Of a DNA stretch of 64,000 bases, positions 17,394 to 25,377 are shown piece after piece. Numbering within the stretch: position 1 is the first letter of the stretch; each line of letters opens with the position of its first letter. The notes beneath the pieces were generated by a model. The model was not told where the DNA came from. It did no database searches and saw only the letters and a program-made list of their open reading frames with translations. Both the position numbers and the translations under genes were made by a program. The stretch is from Thermoflexus hugenholtzii JAD2 (GTDB taxonomy: Bacteria > Chloroflexota > Anaerolineae > Thermoflexales > Thermoflexaceae), in contig NZ_FYEK01000071.1 in the NCBI RefSeq assembly GCF_900187885.1, positions 28,797-92,796 on the forward strand. The letters are read 5' to 3'.

Positions 17394-17582
17394 TCATCCC
17401 GATGTTTCGGGCAAAGATGGGGATGCCCCCGGCGCCGAAGGGATGCGGGGGGCGACCACCTCCCCGCGCCGGGCCTCATACAGCCCTACCCCCAACTCCT
17501 GGGCGATCACGTCCGCCCCCGCGTAAACCGCCCACCCCAAGGCAGCTGGAACGACCGGCTCCGGGAACCCTTCCCACCGCAG
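17394..17582 (-). pseudogene. Possible degraded gene fragment
   Basis: The 449-base gap after the sugar transferase holds an antisense stretch reading WEGFPEPVVPAALGWAVYAG then DVIAQELGVGLYEARRGEVV. It has protein-like composition but is closed by stops on both sides, with no good start codon or Shine-Dalgarno. It looks like the remnant of a larger gene. I cannot name the family. The rest of the gap holds only the promoter of the next gene. Confidence 0.25.
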
Positions 17583-17690
17583 TCAGCTCCGGAACCCCGT
17601 ATCCCGGATCCGCTCCAGTCGCCCCCCCGCTGACCCTTGAACCGCAAACCCTCCGCCGGATGCCCGGAGATGAAACAAGCCGGCGAGATA

Positions 17691-17720
17691 TTCGACAAAA
17701 GGACTCCTCCTGTTTAGAAT
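17691..17720 (+). promoter_or_regulatory. Promoter of the tRNA-thiolation gene
   Basis: TTCGAC (17691-17696), 18-base spacer, TAGAAT (17715-17720), lying 77 bases before the ATG of the ttuA-like gene. The match to sigma-70 consensus is good for this high-GC DNA. Confidence 0.5.
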
Positions 17721-17797
17721 GGCGCTGGACTCCCGACAGAGCAGGATCTCAAGGGGCTTGGGCGATTCAAATCGGGCACGAGGAGGGATCTTCGTCC

Positions 17798-18772
17798 ATG
17801 GCGATCCGGTGTCGGAAGTGCGGCCGCGAGGCGGCCATCATGATGCGCCAGCACCGCCTGGCTCTCTGCGAGGAGCATTACCCAGAGTGGTTCGTGGAAC
17901 AGACCGAGCGCACCATCCGGATGTTCCGGATGTTCGATCGCTCGGAGCGCGTGCTGGTGGCGGTCTCAGGGGGCAAGGACTCCCTGAGCCTGTGGGATGT
18001 GCTGCTGCGCCTGGGCTACGCGGCCGACGGCCTTTACATCGGCCTGGGCATCGACGGTGGCATCCGCTACTCCGATCAATCCTATGAGAAGTGCCGTCGC
18101 TTTGTGACCGAGCGCTGGCCCGGCGCCCGCCTGATCGTGGTGGACGTGAAAGAGGTCTACGGGGAGACCATCCCGGAGGTCGCTGCCCGGACCCTGCGCG
18201 GCCGGGACAAGCCGTGCGCGGTCTGCGGGCTGATCAAGCGCTATATCATGAACCGCGTGGCCTACGATGGGGGCTACGCCGCCCTGGCCACCGGTCACAA
18301 CCTGGACGACGAGGTGGCGGTGTTGTTCGGCAACGTGATGAACTGGCAGGTCGGCTACCTGGCCCGCCAGGGCCCGGTGCTGCCCGCCTCCCGCCCCGGC
18401 TTCGCCCGCAAGGTGAAACCCTTCTGCCGCTTCTACGAGCGGGAGACCGCCGCCTACGCCCTGCTGCGAGGCATCGACTACATCTACGACGAATGTCCCT
18501 ACGCCGAGGGCTCCACCAGCATCGCCTACAAAGAGTGGCTGGCGAAGCTGGAGGAGGAGCGCCCCGGCACGAAGCTCCGCTTCTACCTGGGCTTCCTCAA
18601 GGCCCGGGAGGAGGGGCAGATCCGCTTCGCGACCGACGAGGCGGAGCTGCACGCCTGTGAGAAGTGCGGGCAGCCGACCTCCGCGCCCGGGATCTGCGCC
18701 TTCTGCCGGCTCTGGGAAAAGCGGCGGCCCGCCCGCGCCGTCGCCGCCCCCGTCCTGTCCACGGAGGGCTGA
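17798..18772 (+). CDS. ttuA: tRNA 2-thiolation enzyme, TtuA/TtcA-Ncs6 family
   Basis: A 324-residue PP-loop ATPase that thiolates tRNA. An N-terminal zinc finger (C5-x2-C8 and a CEEH motif) is followed by the PP-loop SGGKDSL and the catalytic cysteines of CAVCGLIKR. Next come ATGHNLDDE and a C-terminal zinc finger (CEKCGQ and CAFCRLW). In Thermus TtuA makes 2-thioribothymidine at position 54 and raises tRNA stability at high temperature, so its presence suggests a thermophilic host; TtuA is a family-level call against Ncs6-type wobble thiolases. The ATG at 17798 follows AGGAGGGA. A cobalamin-type binding protein starts 3 bases downstream. Confidence 0.82.
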   Translation: MAIRCRKCGREAAIMMRQHRLALCEEHYPEWFVEQTERTIRMFRMFDRSERVLVAVSGGKDSLSLWDVLLRLGYAADGLYIGLGIDGGIRYSDQSYEKCRRFVTERWPGARLIVVDVKEVYGETIPEVAARTLRGRDKPCAVCGLIKRYIMNRVAYDGGYAALATGHNLDDEVAVLFGNVMNWQVGYLARQGPVLPASRPGFARKVKPFCRFYERETAAYALLRGIDYIYDECPYAEGSTSIAYKEWLAKLEEERPGTKLRFYLGFLKAREEGQIRFATDEAELHACEKCGQPTSAPGICAFCRLWEKRRPARAVAAPVLSTEG

Positions 18773-18775
18773 AGG

Positions 18776-19711
18776 ATGCGCATCGTCTCCCTGCTTCCCG
18801 GAGCTACCGAGCTGGTCTGCGCCCTGGGGCTGGCGGAGCACCTGGTCGGGGTCTCCCACGAGTGCGATTTTCCCCCGGAGGTGGTGGCCGGTCTTCCCCG
18901 CCTCACCCGCAGCACGCTGCCGGAGGGGCTGACGGACCCCGCTGCCATCGACGCGGCCGTCCGGGAGAAGGCCCGGCGGGGCGAGCCCCTTTACGTCATC
19001 GATGAAGCCCAGCTGGCCGCGCTGGAGCCCGACCTGATCCTCACCCAGGCCCTGTGTGAGGTCTGCGCCGTCCCCATGGGCCAGGCTCTCCGGGCCTCGG
19101 GCCGGCTTCGCCGGCCGCCCCGGGTGATCGCCGTCAATACCTACCGCATGACGGATCTGTTCGAGGCTCTGCAACAGATCGGCGAGGCCGCCGGGGTGCC
19201 CAAGCGCGCGGAGGATCTCCTCCAGACATGGCGGCGCCGGCTGGCCCGCGTGGAGGATGCCGTGGCCGGCGCCCCCCGACCGCGCCTGCTGCTCCTCGAA
19301 TGGCTGGATCCTCCCTTCTGCTGCGGCCACTGGGTCCCCGAGATGGTGGAGATCGCCGGGGGGCGGGAGGTCCTGGGGCGCCCGGGGGAGCCCTCCCGCC
19401 GCATCCGGTGGGAGGAGGTTCTCGCCGCCGCGCCGGACGTCATCGGCCTGATCCCATGCGGGTATCACCTGGCCGACGCGGTCGAATCCTATCCCCTCCT
19501 CACCCGCCTGTCCTTCTGGCCGCAGATCCCAGCAGTGCGCAACGGGCAGGTCTATGCCCTCGAGGCCTCCGCCTACTTCAGCCGTCCGGGCCCCCGCACC
19601 ATCGATGGGATCGAGCTCTTGGCTGCCCTCCTCCACCCGAATCGCTTTCACACGCCGCTTCGGGAGCAGGCCGCGCGGCCGCTGGAGGCCGCTGAGATCC
19701 TCCGAGGATAA
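18776..19711 (+). CDS. Cobalamin/Fe-siderophore-type ABC substrate-binding fold protein
   Basis: A 311-residue protein starting RIVSLLPGATELVCALGL and VGVSHECDFPPEV, the BtuF-like motif of the Fe/B12 periplasmic binding family. DLILTQALCEVCAV and PRTIDGIELLAALLHP near the C-terminus complete the fold. It has no signal peptide or lipobox and starts directly at the fold, unlike true transport receptors. It may act in the cytoplasm, or be one of the short BtuF-like proteins linked to cobalamin salvage. No permease or ATPase lies nearby. It is co-directional with ttuA with a 3-base gap. Confidence 0.8.
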   Translation: MRIVSLLPGATELVCALGLAEHLVGVSHECDFPPEVVAGLPRLTRSTLPEGLTDPAAIDAAVREKARRGEPLYVIDEAQLAALEPDLILTQALCEVCAVPMGQALRASGRLRRPPRVIAVNTYRMTDLFEALQQIGEAAGVPKRAEDLLQTWRRRLARVEDAVAGAPRPRLLLLEWLDPPFCCGHWVPEMVEIAGGREVLGRPGEPSRRIRWEEVLAAAPDVIGLIPCGYHLADAVESYPLLTRLSFWPQIPAVRNGQVYALEASAYFSRPGPRTIDGIELLAALLHPNRFHTPLREQAARPLEAAEILRG

Positions 19712-19822
19712 TCGGCCGGGCATCCTTCCCGCATGGAGCAACCTGCCCCGGGGCTTGCTGGCCGGCCCCATATGAGGAAAATTCTCCCTGGATCCTTCAG
19801 ACCGCGAAAAGGAGCGCGCTGG

Positions 19823-20350
19823 ATGGAAGAGCCCCGGACACCGCGCCTGCGGGATCCGCTGATCGTGCTTGCTGCCCTCGCCCTGGCCCTGATCTGGGGA
19901 GTCAACGCGCTGACCAACCGGGATCCCCTCTGGTTCTGGCCCTGGCTGAACGCCCAGGCCGCCGAGATCCGGATCACCACAGGCGGTCGCGAGGTGGCCT
20001 TCGTCCCCGGAACCCCGGGATACGACCGGTTGAACGCCGCCCTGAACCAGGCGCTCTCGGGCCTCAATCTCGAAGGATATGAGCCCCAAATCGGCCTCTC
20101 TGAAGCCACCCTGGCCGAGTATCGCCACGGACCGCAGTCCCTGGTCCTTTGGGTTCGCTACGACCCGCCGGTTCAGATCCACACCGCCTTTTTCTTCCCC
20201 CGCGCCGATCTGCTGATCATCCCGCTGCAGGGACCCCACGCCGAGCTACGACCCGTGTTCGGCGCCCTGCACGGCGTGATCCGCCTGGGCGCCCTGCGAT
20301 TGCGGGATCGCCGGATGCTGGAGGAAGCCGTTCGGGAGGTGCTCCCGTGA
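19823..20350 (+). CDS. Hypothetical membrane-anchored protein, 175 aa
   Basis: One N-terminal transmembrane segment (about residues 13-30, LIVLAALALALIWGVNAL) is followed by an extracytoplasmic domain of about 140 residues with alternating strands (EIRITTGGREVAFVPGTPGY). The ATG at 19823 is preferred for its AAAAGGAG; an ATG at 19733 lacks one and would add a non-homologous-looking leader. The family is not recognised. It ends in a GTGA overlap with the NUDIX gene, so the two are co-translated, but no functional link is obvious. Confidence 0.6.
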   Translation: MEEPRTPRLRDPLIVLAALALALIWGVNALTNRDPLWFWPWLNAQAAEIRITTGGREVAFVPGTPGYDRLNAALNQALSGLNLEGYEPQIGLSEATLAEYRHGPQSLVLWVRYDPPVQIHTAFFFPRADLLIIPLQGPHAELRPVFGALHGVIRLGALRLRDRRMLEEAVREVLP

Positions 20351-20964
20351 ACCGACCCCTGATCGCCCCATCGGAGCTGGAGACGCTGACCGCCCGCTTC
20401 GGCCCTCAGCCCCATCACCACGCCGAGGTGATGGTCGGCGACGGCTGGTGGGACGAAGCGCGCCGCAGCCTGGATCGGCGCCGTGGGGAGGTGCTCTTAG
20501 TGATCCAACGCCCGGAAGGTGAGATCCTGGTCCACACTAAAGCGTTCTACCCCCCGCAGGCCTATCGCCTCCCCACCGGCGGCATCGGCTGGGGGGAGAC
20601 CGCCTGGGAGGCGCTGCATCGGGAGATGGGCGAGGAGACCGGCCTGCCGGTGCAGGCCGCCGAATGGTGGGGGCTCATCACCTACACCCTGTATCCCTCC
20701 GCAGACCGCCGGGACCTGGGGACGCCCTTTGTCTCTTTTGTGTTCTACGTTCGCACCGAGGGGGAGCCCCGACCCGCCGACCTCAGGGAGCAGATCGCCG
20801 CCTTCCGCTGGGTTCGGCCGGAAACCCTCCCCGAGATCGCGCGGCGCCTGGAATCCCTGGACCCGCCGTGGCGCGGCTGGGGAGCCTTCCGGGCGGTGGG
20901 CCATCGCTTTGTGTGGGAACATCATGGAGCCCGCCTGAGGTCCGCCCGGGCGGGCTTGTCGTAA
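20347..20964 (+). CDS. NUDIX hydrolase
   Basis: A 205-residue protein with a perfect Nudix box, GX5EX7REUXEEXGU, read as GGIGWGE - TAWEALH - REMGEETGL. The family hydrolyses nucleoside diphosphates linked to another moiety and needs Mg2+ bound by the EExxE glutamates. The N-terminal 45 residues are extra to the core. GTG at 20347 overlaps the upstream stop. Substrate is undetermined; a deoxynucleoside kinase follows, so a nucleotide-pool role is possible. Confidence 0.88.
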   Translation: MNRPLIAPSELETLTARFGPQPHHHAEVMVGDGWWDEARRSLDRRRGEVLLVIQRPEGEILVHTKAFYPPQAYRLPTGGIGWGETAWEALHREMGEETGLPVQAAEWWGLITYTLYPSADRRDLGTPFVSFVFYVRTEGEPRPADLREQIAAFRWVRPETLPEIARRLESLDPPWRGWGAFRAVGHRFVWEHHGARLRSARAGLS

Positions 20965-20992
20965 AGCATAGCCCTCCTCAAAGGAGGAAACC

Positions 20993-21673
20993 TTGACCGA
21001 CCACGGGATTTTCGGGAAGAAGTTCATCGCCATCGCCGGGAACATCGGGGTGGGGAAGTCGGCCCTGACCGAGCGGCTGGCCCAAGCCCTGGGATGGGAG
21101 CCTTTCCTCGAAGCTGTGGATGACAACCCTTACCTCGCCGATTTCTACCGGGACATGGCCCGCTGGGGCTTCCATTCCCAGATCTTCTTCCTGAGCCGCC
21201 GGCTCCGGCATCACGTGTTGCTGCTCCAACGCCCCCACTCGGTGATCCAGGACCGCACGATCTACGAGGATGCGGAGATCTTCGCCAGAAACCTCTATGA
21301 ACAGGGGGATCTGAGCGAGCGAGACTGGCGGGTCTACCGGGAGCTCTACGATGCGCTGCTGATGTTCCTGCCGCCGCCCGATCTGGTGATCTACCTGCGG
21401 GCCTCCGTCCCCACGCTCCGGCACCGCATCGCGCTGCGCGGACGAGCCTTCGAGCGGGAGATCCCTTCGGATTATCTGGAGCGCCTGAACCGGCTCTATG
21501 AGGATTGGATCCGGCGGTTCGATCTCTGTCCCGTGCTCACCATCCCGGCGGATCGGCTGGATTTCGTGCAACACCCCCGCCACCTCCGCTTGATCGTGGA
21601 GAAGGTGATCGAGAAGCTCCAGGGGAAGGAGGAAGTCACGTTCGACGACGCCCTGGCGGATCCCGCGTTCTAA
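20993..21673 (+). CDS. Deoxynucleoside kinase
   Basis: A 226-residue dNK-family enzyme (dGK/dAK/dCK type) that phosphorylates deoxynucleosides in salvage. The P-loop is GNIGVGKS (residues 16-23). VIQDRTIYEDAEIFA holds the catalytic D-R pair, and RGRAFEREI is the arginine LID. The start is TTG at 20993, supported by AAAGGAGG at the right distance and by the family N-terminus. It follows the NUDIX gene by 28 bases. Which base is preferred cannot be read from sequence. Confidence 0.88.
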   Translation: MTDHGIFGKKFIAIAGNIGVGKSALTERLAQALGWEPFLEAVDDNPYLADFYRDMARWGFHSQIFFLSRRLRHHVLLLQRPHSVIQDRTIYEDAEIFARNLYEQGDLSERDWRVYRELYDALLMFLPPPDLVIYLRASVPTLRHRIALRGRAFEREIPSDYLERLNRLYEDWIRRFDLCPVLTIPADRLDFVQHPRHLRLIVEKVIEKLQGKEEVTFDDALADPAF

Positions 21674-21694
21674 GGGTCATCCGGCGGGAGAGAT

Positions 21695-21724
21695 TTGAGA
21701 GAGCCCTCCGGTTGGGGGTAAGAT
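21695..21724 (+). promoter_or_regulatory. Promoter of the MBL-fold hydrolase gene
   Basis: TTGAGA (21695-21700), 18-base spacer, TAAGAT (21719-21724), 49 bases before the ATG. Confidence 0.45.
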
Positions 21725-21773
21725 CGGCAGGAGACGAAGAGCCTGTCCGCTGGCTCTAAGGGAGGTGAGGACG

Positions 21774-22721
21774 ATGCCGTATACCCTGCATCCCATCGCC
21801 GAAGGCGTCATCGCCATCGATCTTCATTTCCACGGCCGTCCGCAGGTCATCGCGGCCTATTTGATCTACGACGGCCGGGAGGCCGCCCTGGTGGAGACCG
21901 GGCCGACCTCCAGCGCGGAGCACCTGCTGGAGGGGATCCAGGCGGCCGGCGCACCCCTGGAGGCCTTGCGCCACCTGATCGTCACCCATATCCACCTGGA
22001 CCACGCGGGGGCATCCGGGTTCCTGGCCCAGCGCCTGCCCGGGGCGAAGGTTTACGTTCATCCGGTGGGCGCCCCGCATCTGATCGATCCCTCCCGGCTG
22101 ATCGCCAGCGCCGCCCGGATCTATGGAGACATGCTGGAGCCGCTGTGGGGGAAGGTGATCCCCGTCCCTGCCGACCGCGTGCGGGTGGTTCAGGATGGGG
22201 AACGCCTGCCCGTGGCCGGTCACACCCTGGTGGCCTTCGAGACCCCCGGCCACGCCCGACACCACCACGCTTTCCTGGACGAGACCACCGGGCTCCTCTT
22301 CACCGGGGACATCGCGGGGGTGCGCCTGCCCGGCGTTCGCTACGTCCGCCCGCCCACCCCGCCGCCGGAGCTGGACCTGGAGGCCTGGTCGGCCAGCATC
22401 GCCCGGCTACGGGCCCTGAAGGCCCAGGCCCTGTGCCTGACCCACTTCGGGACGTTCCGCGAGGACATCGAGTGGCACTGGGAGGACCTGGAGCGCCGGC
22501 TGTGGGATTGGGGACGATGGATCCGGGAGATGATAGAGGAGAACCGGACGGAGTCCGAGATCCTGGAGGCGCTGCGGACCCGAGCAGACGCCGAGTTACG
22601 AGCGGCCGGGGCCGACCCGGCGTTCTACGATGTGGCTGTGAGCTACGAGAGCGTGGTCGCCGGATACCTGCGCTACTGGCGGAAGCGCGCCGAAGCCCTG
22701 GCCCCGCGGGCGGAAGGCTGA
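21774..22721 (+). CDS. MBL-fold metallo-hydrolase
   Basis: A 315-residue metallo-beta-lactamase-fold hydrolase. The dinuclear metal site reads THIHLDHAG (HxHxDH). A metal His follows in TPGHARHH, then the bridging Asp in FTGDIAGV and a late His in LTHFG. The C-terminal 80 residues are helical and charged (DIEWHWEDLERRLWDW), as in uncharacterised relatives near glyoxalase II. The ATG at 21774 follows GGGAGGTG. No partner gene suggests the substrate. Confidence 0.85.
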   Translation: MPYTLHPIAEGVIAIDLHFHGRPQVIAAYLIYDGREAALVETGPTSSAEHLLEGIQAAGAPLEALRHLIVTHIHLDHAGASGFLAQRLPGAKVYVHPVGAPHLIDPSRLIASAARIYGDMLEPLWGKVIPVPADRVRVVQDGERLPVAGHTLVAFETPGHARHHHAFLDETTGLLFTGDIAGVRLPGVRYVRPPTPPPELDLEAWSASIARLRALKAQALCLTHFGTFREDIEWHWEDLERRLWDWGRWIREMIEENRTESEILEALRTRADAELRAAGADPAFYDVAVSYESVVAGYLRYWRKRAEALAPRAEG

Positions 22722-22772
22722 ACCACCCCACACGAGGAAGACGCGAAGCCCGACGACGGAGCGCACACGCGT

Positions 22773-24089
22773 ATGATCGAGTGCATCCCCTGCCCGGCCT
22801 GCGGCCGCGAGATCCCGATGGAGGAGGGCGTCTGCCCCCACTGCGGAGCGGCTTTCTGCCCGGCGTGTCGATCCCCCATGCCGGAGGACGCGGATCGCTG
22901 CCCCGCTTGTGGAACGGTCTGGGCCTGGTTCTGCAGCCACTGTGAGGCACCCGTCCCGCCGGAAGCAGAGACTTGTCCCACGTGCGGCGCGCCCCTGCGG
23001 CCCCGACCCTGCGGCCGCTGCGGGACCATGGTGCCGCCCGACGAGCCGTGCCCGGGCTGTGGCGCCGAACCCTGTCCCGATTGCGGCGCGTGGGTGCCGG
23101 CGGACGCCTCCGCGTGCCCGGCGTGCGGGTTGCCCCTGGGGGAGATCTGCGCACAGTGTGGGGCTGCGTTGCCGGAGGGCGCGACCCGCTGCCCGGCCTG
23201 CGGCGCGCCAGCCGGGGAGCTCACCTGCCCGCGCTGCGGCCAGCCCGTGGCGCCGGAGTCGGCCCTGTGCCCCGCCTGCGGCGCGATCTGGTGCCCCATG
23301 TGCGGGGAGCCCGGCCCCGAAGAGCCCCTCACGGCGGAGACACGATGCCGATGGTGTGGCTTCGCGCTGGCCTTCGCCTGCCCGGATTGCGGGACCGTCC
23401 TGCTGAGCACGGCCTCGGAATGCCCGGACTGCGGTCGGGTTTTTCCTCGGTATTGCCCGTCCTGCGAGAAACCCCTCTTCGGCGCGCCGGAGCGCTGTCC
23501 ATCGTGTGGGGCCTCCATCCCCGCGCCCCCTCCCCTGGAAGCCCGTCCGGCCTCCCGCCGCTTCTCCGGAACCGCCGACTTGGCCGTTTGCCCCAACTGC
23601 CGAACGCTCTTTCGCCCATCGGAGGGGCCGTGCCCGTCCTGCGGCCAGCGGCTCTGCCCCCGGTGTCGCGCCCGGCTCTGGCCGGAGGAGCTCATCTGCC
23701 CGCGGTGCGGGGCGGAGACCGGCGCGCGCTGCCCCGATTGTCAGGAGATCCTCCCCCTCGGCGCTTCCGCGTGTCCGGCCTGCGGGGCCGAGCTGGCCTT
23801 CGCCTGCCCGCGCTGCGAGGCCCGCGTATCCGAAGGGACCGAGCGCTGCCCCCGCTGCGGCCTGGACCTCTCGGGGCGCTGCCCGCGGTGCGGGGCGGAG
23901 CTGCCGGAGGAGGCCGATGCCTGCCCGGCCTGCGGGCAGGCCCTGTGCCCGGAATGCGGATCGGCGGTGGCCGAGGACGCCCGCGCCTGCCCGGTCTGCG
24001 GGGCCGCCTTCACGTATGTGTGCGAAACCTGCGGCGCGGAGCTGGAGCCGGAGGCGACGGCCTGCCCGCATTGTGGACATCCGGTATAG
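22773..24089 (+). CDS. Tandem zinc-ribbon protein, 17 double-knuckle ribbons
   Basis: A 438-residue protein built almost wholly from CxxC zinc knuckles. I count 34 knuckles (CPAC, CPHC, CPRC, CPDC and so on), enough for 17 four-cysteine zinc ribbons. Each unit is about 24-26 residues and carries PEEA or PEGA-like linkers; one low-complexity break (PAPPPLEARPASRR) divides the chain near its middle. No enzyme domain, signal peptide or membrane segment is present. Single double-zinc-ribbon units (DZR) are common in Chloroflexota, but such a long pure array is unusual. It converges on the Csx3-fusion gene. A scaffold, metal buffer or nucleic-acid binder are all possible. Confidence 0.85.
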   Translation: MIECIPCPACGREIPMEEGVCPHCGAAFCPACRSPMPEDADRCPACGTVWAWFCSHCEAPVPPEAETCPTCGAPLRPRPCGRCGTMVPPDEPCPGCGAEPCPDCGAWVPADASACPACGLPLGEICAQCGAALPEGATRCPACGAPAGELTCPRCGQPVAPESALCPACGAIWCPMCGEPGPEEPLTAETRCRWCGFALAFACPDCGTVLLSTASECPDCGRVFPRYCPSCEKPLFGAPERCPSCGASIPAPPPLEARPASRRFSGTADLAVCPNCRTLFRPSEGPCPSCGQRLCPRCRARLWPEELICPRCGAETGARCPDCQEILPLGASACPACGAELAFACPRCEARVSEGTERCPRCGLDLSGRCPRCGAELPEEADACPACGQALCPECGSAVAEDARACPVCGAAFTYVCETCGAELEPEATACPHCGHPV

Positions 24090-24140
24090 CCGCAGGCCGG
24101 AGCGACACGGCGCGGATCGGCCTGATGTTCCGGAACAGGC

Positions 24141-25331
24141 TTATCCCGGAAGCGTGGGATCCTCAATGCGCCACACCGTCCCGACCGGGAACGCGGGGTC
24201 CCGGGAGGCGATGACCACCGCCTGATTCCCGCGGGGCTCGAAGACCGCAAGGGCCGGCCGGCCGGCGCAGGCGCGGGCCAGGGCGGTGAACAGCCAGAGG
24301 GGCAGCTTCCCGTTCAGGACGAGAAGCCCTTCCTCCGGGATCGGGGGCAACAGCAGGCCTTCTGTTTCCTCCCGCTCTACATAGGGATGGCGGAACGTGG
24401 CCCGGAGCCGCCACCCCCCCGGCGCGCGTTCGACCGTGAACGCCAGCGGAGATGAACGGTCCGCTGTCCGTTCCTCGCCCTCCGTCGCCCATCGGAAGCG
24501 CGGGGGTTCCACCCAGCCCAGCCGGACGTCGAACTGGAAGAAGGGCGCTGGGAGGGCGTGGACGGCGAGGGCGGCGTAGAGCCAGGCCGGGCCGCGACCG
24601 TAAAGGGCCAGGGGCTTGCCCTCGGGGAGGAAATCCAGCATCCGGGGCAGATCCTCCGGGGCCCAGCGCGGGGCCTCCCCCTCCCGGCGGATCTCCAACA
24701 TGCGGGCCAGATCATCCAGGTCGATCACCCAGTCGATGTCGGGGGCCATGGCCAAGTGGTAGCGGCGCAGCTCCTCCGGGTCGTAGCGGAAGAGCGCCGC
24801 GATCCGCTCGGCCAGCGCCTCAAAGACCGACCCCTCCGCCATGCGACCCCGCTCCAGGCCGGTGATCACCCCGCGCAACACAGGGGCCTCCTCGAGGATC
24901 TGCGAGGAGCCTTCCAGCCGGGAGTCCAGATCCGCGATCAGGTGGAGGCCGTAACGCCGGACGCGCTCCTGCCAGACCGGGCGGGCCGCGGGATCCCGGA
25001 TGAGGAGGATCGCGTGGGTGACCACGCCCAGGATCCGCTCCTGCTCCGGGGTCGGCATCCCTCCCACATCCACCAGCAGCGGCAGATGGCGACGCCGGAT
25101 GTCCTGGACGATCCGATCCACCCAGCGTTCATCGAAGGCCCCCTTGATCCGGAGCTGCCGGGCCAGCCGGGGCTCCGCCTCGTGAAACCAATCCCCTTCC
25201 CCATCCGGTGCCGCCCGCAACACATAATGGGCCACGCCACGCTTCCGCAAGGATTGTGATAGACTATATGTTAGAACGGATTTACCGGAGTTCGGCGGCC
25301 CTCCGATCAGCACAGCGGGAAACAGCTCCAT
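24141..25331 (-). CDS. csx3: P-loop ATPase fused to two Csx3 (CRISPR ring nuclease) repeats
   Basis: A 396-residue fusion. Residues 1-200 form a P-loop kinase-like domain with Walker A GGPPNSGKS (10-18), LLVDVGGMPTPEQ (Walker B-like, 86-96) and a late helical part. Residues about 225-278 match the Csx3 core, with LALYGRGPAWLYAALAVHAL then FFQFDVRLG, keeping the His and the D-x-R of the archaeal enzyme. Residues about 296-392 repeat it, with VLNGKLPLWLFTALAR then LAVFEPRG, where Asp is replaced by Glu and the His is absent. Csx3/Crn3 linearises cyclic tetra-adenylate and shuts type III signalling off. It diverges from the CARF-HTH gene. ATG 25331 follows GGAGGAT. Confidence 0.82.
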   Translation of the reverse strand: MELFPAVLIGGPPNSGKSVLTYSLSQSLRKRGVAHYVLRAAPDGEGDWFHEAEPRLARQLRIKGAFDERWVDRIVQDIRRRHLPLLVDVGGMPTPEQERILGVVTHAILLIRDPAARPVWQERVRRYGLHLIADLDSRLEGSSQILEEAPVLRGVITGLERGRMAEGSVFEALAERIAALFRYDPEELRRYHLAMAPDIDWVIDLDDLARMLEIRREGEAPRWAPEDLPRMLDFLPEGKPLALYGRGPAWLYAALAVHALPAPFFQFDVRLGWVEPPRFRWATEGEERTADRSSPLAFTVERAPGGWRLRATFRHPYVEREETEGLLLPPIPEEGLLVLNGKLPLWLFTALARACAGRPALAVFEPRGNQAVVIASRDPAFPVGTVWRIEDPTLPG

Positions 25332-25377
25332 CGGGATCCTCCATATCCGCAAGAGATGGACCTGTGGGAGGTGGGCC

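Noticed and set aside
18776..19711. btuF symbol for the cobalamin-type binding protein
   Set aside because: There is no signal peptide, lipobox, or neighbouring btuC/btuD, so a transport receptor role is not supported.
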